This document shows positions 9,915-17,935 of a stretch of DNA of 47,370 bases, in pieces. A model generated the notes under the pieces. It was not told the DNA's origin. It ran no database searches and was given only the letters and a program-made list of their open reading frames with translations. The stretch is taken from assembly GCA_023262005.1 (NCBI GenBank), contig JALREL010000158.1:1-47370 (forward strand). Reading direction: 5' to 3'. A program made the position numbers and the translations under genes. Positions within the stretch are counted from its first letter, which is position 1. Each line of letters begins with the position of its first letter. Origin of the DNA: Sphingorhabdus sp. Lineage in GTDB: Bacteria; Pseudomonadota; Alphaproteobacteria; Sphingomonadales; Sphingomonadaceae.

Positions 9915-11402
9915 TCAGGGATTGGTTACAGGCTGCAAGGTCAACGACTGGATTTGCGGGCTCTGCGTGGGGGCGAGCAGGATTGTCCCCTCCAGTTTCC
10001 CCTTTGCGCAGGTCCAGCTGAAGCGACCGGAGAGATTACCGGTTGCGGTGATCGCCGGACTGTCGTCGCACGCACCCAGTTGGCCCGAAAGACCGGCCAG
10101 ATATTTGCGCCAATTGGCATCGCTGCGGTCCATCGTGAAATTCATCGCCAGATACGGCTTTTCGCCTTCGGGTCCGCCACTTTTCCAAATCCGCCGTGCC
10201 GCCGCATAGGCAGTATCCAGCGCAGGTGAGACTGTGGTCGGCCTCGCCGTGAAATAGCCTGATCGGGAAAGCGCGGTCGCTGCATCCCAGACGGGTGCAG
10301 TGGGGCCGGCATAGGTGCGGTTGGTGAGCGCAAACACGCCGACGCCCGCCTCAGGCATCAGCAACATATGACTGCCATAGCCGGGAAAGCCACCGCCGTG
10401 GAAAAGCACATTGCCGAGGACGCAGTCATTGGCCGCCACCAATCCCGCGCCATAAATGGCGGAAAGGCGGCAGTTGTCGCCCTCCTTGCCGGGGCGCCGG
10501 CGGGCATGCAGCATACCGCCGCCATATTGCATTGCGCGAACCGTCTTGCGGCTGGTCACTTCCATCTCGCGCGCAGGCCATGCGGAGAGCAGGTAGCTGA
10601 TCCACTTGGCATAATCATTCCCGGTCGTGACCAGCCCGCCCATCGCGCCAAAGGCACCGTGCGGCATGACCGGTTCGGGCGACCAGGCGTCATTTTCCCA
10701 GCGATAGCCCATGGCAAGCTTTTCGGCAGGCACATCACGCACTTCATATCGCGTCGATTCCATTCCCAGCGGTTTCAATACCGTTGCTTTCACGCGTTCT
10801 GCGTAGTCCTGTTTGGATGCATTGGTGACGATGCGGCCGAGCAGCGCATATCCGAAGTTGGAATATTCATAGCGCGTTCCGGGCGTGGTGGAGAATGGAA
10901 CCCCCGTTTCCAGCATCTTGGTGAACTCGGCTTCGGGCAGTGGCTGTTGCCTGTCACCCCATGGATCATCGGTTACGAAGCCGGCGGTGTGGTGCAGCAA
11001 ATCGCCTATGGTGATGCCGCCAGCCCAAGCAGCCGCCTCGGGCACATATTTGCTCACCGGATCGTCGAGGCGCAGCTTGCCTTCATCGCGCAACTTCAGG
11101 ATTGAATAGCCTGTAAAGGCCTTGGTCATGCTTGCGATGCGGAATGCGGTGTCTGCCGTCACCGCTTTTCTGGTTTGTACATCCTTTACGCCCATTGCGC
11201 GGACATGGACGAGCTTGCCATCTTTAACGATGCCCCAAACCAGCCCCGGGACATGCGCTTCGGCCATCCATTTGGCAAAGTCAGCATCAAGAGCAGCAAA
11301 ATCTGCCGCTTCGGCTGCAGCGGGGGTGGTGGCATATGTTGCAGGGGAAAATGCGGCTGTCGAAAGTGCCAGCAGGGCGGCGCAGAAGGCTTTTTTTCTC
11401 AT
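9915..11402 (-). CDS. secreted serine hydrolase, beta-lactamase class C / esterase family
   Basis: A 495-residue protein with a signal peptide (MRKKAFCAALLALSTAAFS, cleavage near ATYATTPA at about 25). The penicillin-binding/class C fold is shown by SMTK (SxxK nucleophile, about 92-95), YSN (about 180) and the HGGG motif (about 314), which replaces the KTG of true beta-lactamases and is more usual in esterases and D-aminopeptidases. A C-terminal domain follows from about 395. The likely location is the periplasm. The substrate is unknown; resistance to beta-lactams should not be assumed. It is divergent from the quinone oxidoreductase, the two starts being 99 bases apart. Confidence 0.85.
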   Translation of the reverse strand: MRKKAFCAALLALSTAAFSPATYATTPAAAEAADFAALDADFAKWMAEAHVPGLVWGIVKDGKLVHVRAMGVKDVQTRKAVTADTAFRIASMTKAFTGYSILKLRDEGKLRLDDPVSKYVPEAAAWAGGITIGDLLHHTAGFVTDDPWGDRQQPLPEAEFTKMLETGVPFSTTPGTRYEYSNFGYALLGRIVTNASKQDYAERVKATVLKPLGMESTRYEVRDVPAEKLAMGYRWENDAWSPEPVMPHGAFGAMGGLVTTGNDYAKWISYLLSAWPAREMEVTSRKTVRAMQYGGGMLHARRRPGKEGDNCRLSAIYGAGLVAANDCVLGNVLFHGGGFPGYGSHMLLMPEAGVGVFALTNRTYAGPTAPVWDAATALSRSGYFTARPTTVSPALDTAYAAARRIWKSGGPEGEKPYLAMNFTMDRSDANWRKYLAGLSGQLGACDDSPAITATGNLSGRFSWTCAKGKLEGTILLAPTQSPQIQSLTLQPVTNP

Positions 11403-11501
11403 CGCTGCAGGCTAGCGTGCCTTTGCCGATGGTCAAGCGCGCTGCATTAGCAGTTGCCGACCTGCGGAGTGCTGCATAGTCTGGCCGGGAAGGAGATACC
11501 C

Positions 11502-12494
11502 ATGTCCACAACCTTGGCGCGCCGCGCAGTCATTCGCGGCTTTGGCGGGCCCGAAGCGATCGAGATTGAAGAGGTTGAGCTTCCACCGCCTGGTCCTGGC
11601 GAGGTGCGGATGCGCAATAGCGCGATCGGCCTCAACTTCATCGATACCTATCATCGTAGCGGCCTTTACCCGATTGAACTGCCCAGTGGCCTGGGGGTTG
11701 AGGCAGCTGGCGTGGTTGAAGCAGTGGGGGAAGGTGTTGCCGACCTTGCCGTTGGTGACCGTGTTTGCACTTTCGGCCCGGAACGCGGTGCCTATGCAAC
11801 CGCGCGCAACATTGCCGCTTCGTCTTTGCTGAAAACGCCGGAAGATGTTTCCGATGAACCTGCGGCGGCAGCGCTACTGAAAGGCTGCACGGTCGAATTT
11901 CTCGTCGAACGGTGCGCACGCATCGAGGCGGGGGAGTATGTATTGGTGCATGCTGCCGCGGGTGGGGTTGGGTTGATCTTGGTGCAATGGCTGAAAGCGC
12001 TGGGCGCGCATGTCATTGGAACTGTCAGCACCGAAGCCAAAGCGGCATTGGCGCGCGCGGCGGGCGCCGATCATGTGATCCTTTACGGCGATGGTAATGC
12101 GGATGTCGCGCGGCAGGTGCGCGAATGGACGGGCGGAAAGGGCGTGCGCGTCTCGTTCGACGGTGTCGGCAAGGATAGTTGGATGGCTTCGCTGGACTCG
12201 GTGGCGCGCCGCGGCTTGATCGTCAGTTATGGCAATGCCAGCGGCCCGGTTACCGGCGTTGCCCTCGGGCAGCTTGCGGCCAAGGGTTCGCTTTTCGTGA
12301 CCCGACCCGGGCTATATGATTATTATCGCACGCCAGTGGAGCGTGCGGCTGGCTGCGCGCGGATGTTTGAGATGCTGGCAAGCGGGGCAATAAACATCAC
12401 CATTGGCCAGCGTTATCGCCTTGATGATATTGTCGTCGCGCACAGCGATCTGGAGGCGCGGAAAACATCGGGTGCAACGCTGATAGTTCCGTGA
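11502..12494 (+). CDS. NADPH:quinone oxidoreductase, zinc-free MDR family
   Basis: A 330-residue medium-chain dehydrogenase/reductase. The start is ATG 11502 because AAGGAG lies seven bases before it; an upstream in-frame ATG (11454) would add 16 residues of non-family sequence. The N-terminal GroES-like domain contains GLNFIDTYHRSGLYP, typical of quinone oxidoreductases. The Rossmann domain has HAAAGGVGLILVQWLKALGA (about 148-167). The cysteine-rich structural zinc loop of alcohol dehydrogenases is absent, as expected for the QOR branch. It reduces quinones with NADPH in the cytoplasm, a presumed detoxification role. Confidence 0.88.
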   Translation: MSTTLARRAVIRGFGGPEAIEIEEVELPPPGPGEVRMRNSAIGLNFIDTYHRSGLYPIELPSGLGVEAAGVVEAVGEGVADLAVGDRVCTFGPERGAYATARNIAASSLLKTPEDVSDEPAAAALLKGCTVEFLVERCARIEAGEYVLVHAAAGGVGLILVQWLKALGAHVIGTVSTEAKAALARAAGADHVILYGDGNADVARQVREWTGGKGVRVSFDGVGKDSWMASLDSVARRGLIVSYGNASGPVTGVALGQLAAKGSLFVTRPGLYDYYRTPVERAAGCARMFEMLASGAINITIGQRYRLDDIVVAHSDLEARKTSGATLIVP

Positions 12495-12502
12495 TGGTTG
12501 CG

Positions 12503-12525
12503 TTTGCAGGAGCAATGCCTGCAAA
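12503..12525 (+). terminator. Hairpin after the quinone oxidoreductase gene
   Basis: TTTGCAGG pairs with CCTGCAAA around a seven-base loop, starting nine bases after the stop codon. There is no T-run on the plus strand, so it may be a weak or factor-assisted terminator or simply a 3' stabilising hairpin. Confidence 0.4.
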
Positions 12526-12628
12526 TGAGAGCGATCATCCCGAAAAACAGTCAATAGCTGCTGTTTCTAAACTTTGACGGGTAATTCGGCGTCCTATAAG
12601 ACAGGCCAGCTAAAAGTGGGCTTTGAAC

Positions 12629-12931
12629 ATGGCAATGCGATTGGTGAATTTCCTGGTCGGCCTTCGGCGGCTTCCACCCCTGTCGGAACTTACCGGGGAT
12701 GAAGAAAGGATGCTGTTCGAATTGCGGTTGCTGTGGTCGACCCAGGGAAAACTGTCGGTTGCTGACGTCTATGATCTGGTGACATCACAGTCAGCCAGCA
12801 CCTCTTATCGCCAATTGATGGCGCTGAAGAAAAAAGGGCTCGTCAACATCGAAGTTTCAGGCGAGGATCGGCGGAAACGCAAAATATCCTTCACCAAATT
12901 GGCGGAAAATCTTTTCGCCGCACTTTCATGA
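12629..12931 (+). CDS. small winged-helix (MarR-like) protein
   Basis: A 100-residue protein beginning MAMRLVNFLVGLRRLPP. Residues of about 25-95 look like a winged helix: a helical DEERMLFELRLLW segment, SASTSYRQLMALKKKGLV as the recognition helix region (MarR-like), then a basic wing EDRRKRKISFT. It lacks the long dimerisation helices of full MarR proteins, so it is a minimal DNA-binding module. Its stop overlaps the ATG of the next gene (ATGA), so a small regulator and a membrane protein are translated together. The function is unknown. Confidence 0.72.
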   Translation: MAMRLVNFLVGLRRLPPLSELTGDEERMLFELRLLWSTQGKLSVADVYDLVTSQSASTSYRQLMALKKKGLVNIEVSGEDRRKRKISFTKLAENLFAALS

Positions 12932-13485
12932 CTGCATCTTTCCAGCGTGCAGCGTTGGCAACTTTGCTCTTTGCGCTCGCTTATGTGCTCTTATTCTATC
13001 TTTCCGGAGCATTGGTAGGCAATCAAACGATCGGCGGCATTGCCAGCCTCGTATTCCTGCCCGCCTTCATTCGGCTGCTCGGCTTTCTGGTCATCGGCTA
13101 TTGGATTATCCCCGCGCTGTTCCTGGCTGGGGCCTATTTGAGCGTCACAGGCGCTTACGACATTGCCCCTGGGCTATATGCCGAACTGCTCATCACTGGC
13201 GCGACGGCAGTGGGTGGCCCTTTGGGCGTGGCAATCGTCAGCCGGTGGATCAAACTCGAAGCAACGCTTGCGAACCTCACACCGCTCCGCTTGCTGGCGC
13301 TGTCATTCGGCTGCTCACTCGGCAATGCCTTTTTCCATCATGCGGGTATGATCTCGCTGGGCCTATCCGATGGTATATCAGAAGGCACCGTCAGTATTTT
13401 TATCGGCGACATGATTGGCAGCTGGGTGATTATTTACGGTTTGAAAGCCGCGATGGATTTTTACGCCAGGTCGCGCCCTTCATAG
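12928..13485 (+). CDS. integral membrane protein of unknown function
   Basis: A 185-residue hydrophobic protein with about five membrane spans (for example residues 9-30, 35-58, 60-76, 83-100 and 153-172 approximately). The arrangement FLPAFIRLLGFLVIGYWIIPALFLAG recalls MASE1-type sensory membrane domains, but no output domain follows and I do not claim the family. Translation is coupled to the winged-helix gene by a four-base ATGA overlap. A strong terminator-like hairpin lies about 150 bases downstream. The pair may sense a membrane or redox signal; that is inference only. Confidence 0.7.
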   Translation: MTASFQRAALATLLFALAYVLLFYLSGALVGNQTIGGIASLVFLPAFIRLLGFLVIGYWIIPALFLAGAYLSVTGAYDIAPGLYAELLITGATAVGGPLGVAIVSRWIKLEATLANLTPLRLLALSFGCSLGNAFFHHAGMISLGLSDGISEGTVSIFIGDMIGSWVIIYGLKAAMDFYARSRPS

Positions 13486-13566
13486 CTGCGCTATGGATAC
13501 TTCCGCGCAAATGATCTCCGACGCGGTCGCTGAAACATCAATTTACATTCATATATGAATTGAATT

Positions 13567-13670
13567 GACCTGGGCGTAAGGGGCTTATATCGCGACCAGG
13601 CATTCCAAATGGAATGGCACAACTGACCCATACTCATGCCCAGCATTTCTGAAAATGCTGGGCAGTTTTT
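13567..13670 (+). ncRNA. Candidate small RNA ending in a strong terminator
   Basis: A promoter-like TTGACC (13567-13572) with TATATC about 15 bases later (a short spacing) precedes a stretch with two stem-loops: CATTCC/GGAATG at 13601-13616, and the terminator hairpin at 13638-13663 followed by AGTTTTT. There is no open frame with a ribosome site between them. The alternative is that this is only the 3' leader and terminator of the 12629-13485 operon. It belongs to no RNA family I recognise. Confidence 0.3.
13638..13670 (+). terminator. Rho-independent terminator
   Basis: A perfect 11-base stem GCCCAGCATTT / AAATGCTGGGC encloses a CTGA tetraloop and is followed by AGTTTTT. It is placed to end transcription from the 12629-13485 operon or from a small RNA just upstream. 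Confidence 0.85.
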
Positions 13671-14415
13671 CGGGTTATAGGCAAACGCGCTGCTGCGTAA
13701 TCGGGATATGCTTCAGGCAGTAAATGCCGATAAATCAAGATTCCCCAGGGGTTCCAATCATCCAGCGGTTTCGCCGCAAGTCCTTGTACATGGCCGTGTG
13801 GCAATGACGGCATTGTGAAACCAGGTGGCTATCGACATATTTCGCTTTTTGTTGTGATCGCGTGTGCAAGCCAAAGGGGCAAAGGAACAATCTGCGAAGT
13901 AGTGACATGCCAAACCTCTCCTCCAGAGAGAGGGTATCATTTCAATTTTGATATTGAATAATTTTGGTGTCAATCCTGCGACAAGCGAGGTTCTGCATTT
14001 GTTAGGCCAACTTTAATACGCATCTGGGGAAGCATTAAACGCCCCCATTGTGCTTGCCAATCGTTCCAATTCCCGAATTTTGCTGCTAATTCGAGGTGGA
14101 ATTAGGGCGCTGATTTATTTGGTAGTTTTCATTAGTTGCGGAATTTTTTCTTTAACCGATCACAAGGCGCGGGCATTTCGCTTTCCAACGGACCTCTCCG
14201 ATTTGGATAAACATTCATTTTGCCAGCAAATTTGACCGAAATGAAAAACCAAGCAGCGCGCGATAAATTCGCATCATAGTAGCGGTGGCAATGGTTTCCC
14301 TTTACCGACGCCCTGAATCTCAAGCTCTTCACGCACGATATGGCAACTCAGGTAAATAACTGAGAATAACAGGCTACCGAACCAAAGCGAAATCGAACGA
14401 TTACTTGGAAAATCT

Positions 14416-14460
14416 GGAGCGGGCGAAGGGATTCGAACCCTCGACCCCAACCTTGGCAAT
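14416..14460 (-). other. tRNA-Gly(GCC) 3' half: attachment-site scar of a genomic island
   Basis: On the reverse strand the sequence runs from the anticodon loop (TTGCCAA, anticodon GCC) through variable loop and T arm (GAGGGTTCGAATCCCTT) to the acceptor CGCCCGC, discriminator T and encoded CCA. The 5' half of the tRNA, including the matching anticodon and acceptor strands, is absent, so it cannot be a working tRNA. Tyrosine-recombinase islands that use the anticodon-loop site leave exactly this kind of 3' fragment at the end away from the intact tRNA. The original chromosome continues 3' of the fragment (lower coordinates), so the island should lie at higher coordinates. Confidence 0.8.
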
Positions 14461-14664
14461 ATTCCGGTCGATGAATTTATCATTTTAATTCATGTATTTA
14501 TAAAGAACATGAAAAATCCGAACACGATCCGAACATCTGAATTCGCCCATTTATCTAGTTGTGACGCTTTCCAAAGAGGCGGCCTGTTTTTCTGCCAGGG
14601 ACAGCGGCTCCAAGGTCGGCTGGCCACCTGCCGGTAAAAGCCGCAAAGAAACCGTTAGAAGTCA

Positions 14665-14905
14665 TCACTGATGAAGAACTTGGATGGGTACACAAAGGCG
14701 ATAGCCCACCCCGCGGAGTGAGATGATGCTGTCGCCCTCAAAGCCACATTTCGCGAGCTTTTTGCGCAGGCGCACAAGTTTAACCTCAACATTATCTTTG
14801 TTGATGTCTGATCCAGCACCCAAATGCTCGGCCAACCGATCTCCACATTGCCTTCAAGGAGGAGGCAGACAGAGAGGTGGCGTGCAACTTCATGGACTTG
14901 ATGGA
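14665..14905 (-). pseudogene. C-terminal remnant of an OmpR-type response regulator
   Basis: The reverse strand from 14853 to 14665 encodes a winged-helix output-domain end: DRLAEHLGAG, then VEVKLVRLRKKLAKCGF, then ISLRGVGYRLCVP, the classic OmpR/PhoB recognition helix and wing. A stop codon lies just upstream in that frame. The preceding helix (EVARHLSVCLLLEGNVE) continues in the neighbouring frame, so a frameshift near 14842 splits it. The receiver domain is missing because glcF sequence begins there. It is a fragment, not a functional regulator. Confidence 0.7.
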
Positions 14906-16218
14906 TCGGACCGAACCGGAGGACTGAACCTGTCGAGCAGCGAAGGCGGACAAGGACCGCCGGTCGCCCAGTCGAGCAGTTCCACCGGATGGACCACGGG
15001 CAGATCGGCATGGCGACCGATCTGCGTGGCGCAACCGATGTTCCCGGTGGCGATCACGTCCGCGTCCAGCTGTGCGAGGTGTGCGGCCTTGCGTTCGCCC
15101 AATTGCGCCGCGATCGGCGCCTGAAGGATGTTGTAAGTGCCGGCCGATCCGCAGCACAGATGCGCTTCGGCAGGAACGCGCACCTCATATCCGGCATGTT
15201 CAAGAAGCCGCTTGGGCACATCGGTCACCTTCTGGCCGTGTTGGAGTGAGCAGGCGGGATGATACGCCACGGTCAATCCGCGCGGCGTGGCCGAGGGCAG
15301 CCCTGTGCCATCAAGGAATTCGGTAATGTCCCGCGCCAGCGCCGAAACGCGGGCCGCCTTTGCCGCATAGGCAGCGTCCTCGCGCAACATGTAGCCATAA
15401 TCCTTGATCGTCGTGCCGCAGCCGGATGCGGTAATAATAATCGCGTCCAGCCCGGCGCCTTCGATTTCGCGCGTCCAGGCGTCGACATTGCGCCTCGCGG
15501 CGTCCAGCGCGTCACTTTCGCGGCCCATGTGATGGACCAGCGCCCCGCAGCAACCCTCCCCGGCGGCAAAGGTCACGTCATAGGCGCAGCGGTTGATCAG
15601 GCGGATGGCGGCGGCGCGGAATTCCGGCCTGAGCACTGGTTCTGCGCAACCCTGAAGGATGGCGACCCGACCCTTGCGCTGCTTGACAGGGGAAGCGCTT
15701 GCCGGTGCCCTGGCGGCGATCCTGCGCGGCGCAAGTTCCAGCATTGCCGCCAGAGGCCGTAACGGTGCGATTCGGCGAAAGATCGGCATCAGGGGCCGCG
15801 CCACCAGTGCAAGCCGCAACGCCAGCCTGAAGCGCGCTTCATCGGGCAGCACGAAGGCCAGCAGTGCACGGTAAAAGCGTTGCGCTAGCGGGCGGCGATA
15901 GCGTTCCTCAATATAGGCGCGGGCGTGATCGATCAGATGCATGTAATCGACGCCCGATGGGCAGGTCGTCATGCAGGAAAGGCAGGACAGGCAACGATCC
16001 ACATGCTTGACGACCTGTTCGGTCGGCTGCCGCTGGTTCTCGAGCATGTCCTTGATGAGGTAGATGCGCCCGCGCGGGCTATCCAGTTCGTCGCCCAGCA
16101 GGGCATAGGTCGGGCAGGTCGCCATGCAAAAGCCGCAATGCACGCATTTGCGGATGATCGCTTCGGAAGCCTTCGTCGCCGGATCGGTGAGTAGTTCAGG
16201 CGGAAAGCTGGTTTGCAT
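14890..16218 (-). CDS. glcF: glycolate oxidase iron-sulfur subunit GlcF
   Basis: A 442-residue protein. The start is ATG 16218, with GGAGGGG seven bases upstream. It has two 4Fe-4S ferredoxin motifs, CVHCGFCMATCP (about 24-35) and CLSCLSCMTTCP (about 77-88), and two CCG domains (GCCGALVHHMG and LCCGSAGTYN) that hold further Fe-S centres. GlcDEF oxidises glycolate to glyoxylate and passes electrons to the respiratory chain at the inner membrane. It overlaps glcE by 23 bases. The last dozen or so residues run into the response-regulator remnant, so its natural C-terminus may have been replaced. GlcD is broken, so activity depends on a GlcD from elsewhere. Confidence 0.9.
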   Translation of the reverse strand: MQTSFPPELLTDPATKASEAIIRKCVHCGFCMATCPTYALLGDELDSPRGRIYLIKDMLENQRQPTEQVVKHVDRCLSCLSCMTTCPSGVDYMHLIDHARAYIEERYRRPLAQRFYRALLAFVLPDEARFRLALRLALVARPLMPIFRRIAPLRPLAAMLELAPRRIAARAPASASPVKQRKGRVAILQGCAEPVLRPEFRAAAIRLINRCAYDVTFAAGEGCCGALVHHMGRESDALDAARRNVDAWTREIEGAGLDAIIITASGCGTTIKDYGYMLREDAAYAAKAARVSALARDITEFLDGTGLPSATPRGLTVAYHPACSLQHGQKVTDVPKRLLEHAGYEVRVPAEAHLCCGSAGTYNILQAPIAAQLGERKAAHLAQLDADVIATGNIGCATQIGRHADLPVVHPVELLDWATGGPCPPSLLDRFSPPVRSDPSSP

Positions 16219-17362
16219 GGTGCCCCTCCATGAAACGGCCAGTCTCGAACAAACCGGCAGGGTCGAAGGCACGCCTGACCCGCTCCTCAAGCAATGCGAC
16301 ACCCCGCGAACGCGGATGAAGCGCCGGGATGCGCGCTCGCATCGCCTCGTCGGCGCGGACTAGAATCGCTTCGCCTCCGGCAGTAGCGGCGGCTTCGCGC
16401 AGTTCCCTACCCGTTCCGTCCAGCGCCACCCAGACCAGCCCCCCGCCCCAGTCAGAGGCCCAACGTGCATCAAGAGTGGCAAGAGAAGCGACAAAACCCG
16501 GCATGCGGGCGGGCGGAAGGTGAACCCGCCAAAGAACCGCACCGGCCAAGGCGTATCCGGTCGATGCCTCGCGCCACAACACATCGCCTTCTACCGCATC
16601 GACGCGCCGCAGCACGCCGAAATCGGCAAGGATGCGCGGAAGCGCGGCCGACCGCGCCTCAACTGAAGGCTCGAAACCGCCAAGGCGCAAAAGCGTGACG
16701 CCCCGCTCCAGATGAGCGGCAGCGGACACGTCGGCATTGCTGCCAAGCGCACGGGCCATCGCAGCATGGGCGCTGGTGGGATCGAGCCCGTCCATTACCA
16801 TGGTCAGCGTCACGCGTGGGCGAGGTAGAACCTTGATAGTCAGCTCGGTCATGGCCCCGAGCCGCCCCCAGCTTCCGGCCATCAGCTTGGGCAGATCATA
16901 GCCGGTCACGTTCTTGACCACCTTGCCGCCACCGACATAGGCCTCGCCCCGGCCAGACACCGCCGCAAAACCCAGAAGGTGATCGCGGGCGCTACCCGCC
17001 GTGACCCGGCGCGATCCGGCAACGCTCGCTGCGATCACGCCGCCGATCGTCGCCGCCCCCGCGGCTTCGCCCAGCAGCGGGCCATGATCGAACGGCTCGA
17101 AGGCCAGCATCTGCCCTTGCCCTGCGACGAGCGCTTCCACTTCGGACAGCTTGGTGCCGGGGCGCACCGTCAGCACCAGTTCGGCAGGATCGTAATCGAC
17201 CACGCCGCTCATAGCCCGCATGGACACGAGCACCGCGTCGCGCGTCGCGCCGATGCGCGCCTTGCTGCCACCGCCGATCACTTCCAATCGCTCGCCACGG
17301 GCGTTGGCGGCAGCGACGATCTCGCACAGATCAGCTGTGTCCCTGGGTTCGAGCATGGTCAT
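16196..17362 (-). CDS. glcE: glycolate oxidase FAD-binding subunit GlcE
   Basis: A 388-residue PCMH-type FAD protein, slightly longer than usual GlcE. The N-terminal VIGGGSKARIG (about 24-34) is the pyrophosphate-binding loop. The block AATIGGVIAASVAGSRR with VVKNVTGYDLPKLMAGSWG (about 160-180) is diagnostic for GlcE. The start overlaps the stop of the glcD remnant as ATGA. It works with GlcD and GlcF in glycolate oxidation. Confidence 0.9.
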   Translation of the reverse strand: MTMLEPRDTADLCEIVAAANARGERLEVIGGGSKARIGATRDAVLVSMRAMSGVVDYDPAELVLTVRPGTKLSEVEALVAGQGQMLAFEPFDHGPLLGEAAGAATIGGVIAASVAGSRRVTAGSARDHLLGFAAVSGRGEAYVGGGKVVKNVTGYDLPKLMAGSWGRLGAMTELTIKVLPRPRVTLTMVMDGLDPTSAHAAMARALGSNADVSAAAHLERGVTLLRLGGFEPSVEARSAALPRILADFGVLRRVDAVEGDVLWREASTGYALAGAVLWRVHLPPARMPGFVASLATLDARWASDWGGGLVWVALDGTGRELREAAATAGGEAILVRADEAMRARIPALHPRSRGVALLEERVRRAFDPAGLFETGRFMEGHHANQLSA

Positions 17363-17700
17363 CAGAAACGCGGCAATTCTGGGAAAGGAAGGTTCCCATG
17401 ATGCACATGCATGCGCCCCAGTTCAGCGCAGCGGTGCAACGTCGGAAAGACCTTGCCGGGGTTGAGCAGCAATTCGGGATCGAAGGCGCATTTGACCCGC
17501 TGCTGCTGCTTGAGATCGGTTTCGCTGAACATGTCAGGCATCAGGTCTCGCTTTTCAACGCCGACGCCATGCTCGCCGGTCAGCACCCCGCCGACCTCGA
17601 CGCACAGGCGCAAGATGTCGTTGCCGAATTCCTCGGCCCGTTCGAGTTCGCCCGGATTGTTGGCGTCGTAAAGGATGAGCGGGTGCAGATTCCCGTCGCG
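17362..17700 (-). pseudogene. glcD: GlcD (glycolate oxidase FAD subunit), C-terminal remnant
   Basis: Reading leftward from about 17700 the frame gives DGNLHPLILYDANNPGEL, then VGGVLTGEHGVGVEKRDLM and FDPELLLNPGKVFPTL, the end of the FAD-linked oxidase C-terminal domain of GlcD. Only about 110 of the expected 480-500 residues remain; the catalytic FAD-binding N-terminus is gone. Upstream sequence changes abruptly, around 17700, into an opposite-strand fragment next to a resolvase gene. A short ATG frame (17613) inside the remnant could still be translated and would keep coupling to glcE. Confidence 0.85.
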
Positions 17701-17706
17701 GAATCC

Positions 17707-17934
17707 CTGGAATCGAGCGCACCGCTGGCCGCAACATTGCTGCTGCGATCAATGATCGACTACGCGCTCGATCGCGCTAAATCCAAGCGCTACGGCCATG
17801 CCGCGCGTCATCTCCAGACCTGCGGTTACCTCGCCAAAAGAATCGAGGATTTCGGCGAGCACCCCGATCACGACGCCTATGTCGCAAGCCTGAAGGCTCG
17901 CCATGGCCGCAAGAGCGGTTTCTGGGGTGCGTAG
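17707..17934 (+). pseudogene. C-terminal fragment of an unknown protein (possibly DUF6880-like)
   Basis: On the plus strand the frame ending at TAG 17932-17934 reads SAPLAATLLLRSMIDYALDR, then YGHAARHLQTCGYLAKRIED, and ends HGRKSGFW-G-A. This resembles from memory the C-terminus of DUF6880-type proteins, but I cannot verify it. Homology would start near 17707. The part of the same open frame before that is the antisense of glcD. So the tail has been spliced onto the glcD remnant. The resolvase ATG follows one base after its stop. Confidence 0.5.
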
Positions 17935-17935
17935 A

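Larger units (their letters stand above)
13486..14415. other. Gene-poor AT-rich gap
   Basis: No convincing gene is visible across about 930 bases. Short open frames at 13758-13973 (minus) and 14050-14235 (plus) lack ribosome sites and family features. The stretch contains the terminator at 13638-13670 and, just before it, a possible small transcript. It lies directly outside the tRNA-Gly scar and is probably the chromosome side of the junction. Confidence 0.5.

Noticed and set aside
9915-11402. An antibiotic-resistance beta-lactamase
   Set aside because: The SxxK and YxN motifs are present, but HGGG replaces the KTG triad and the protein is too long. An esterase/peptidase-type role is more likely.
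14274-14483. A short reverse-strand frame containing SSTGILPRLGSRVRIPSPAP
   Set aside because: It is a translation of the tRNA-Gly fragment and its flank, a frequent false gene call.
17398-17706. The N-terminal part of the plus-strand frame ending at 17934
   Set aside because: This part is the antisense of the glcD remnant. Only the portion after about 17707 looks like genuine protein.
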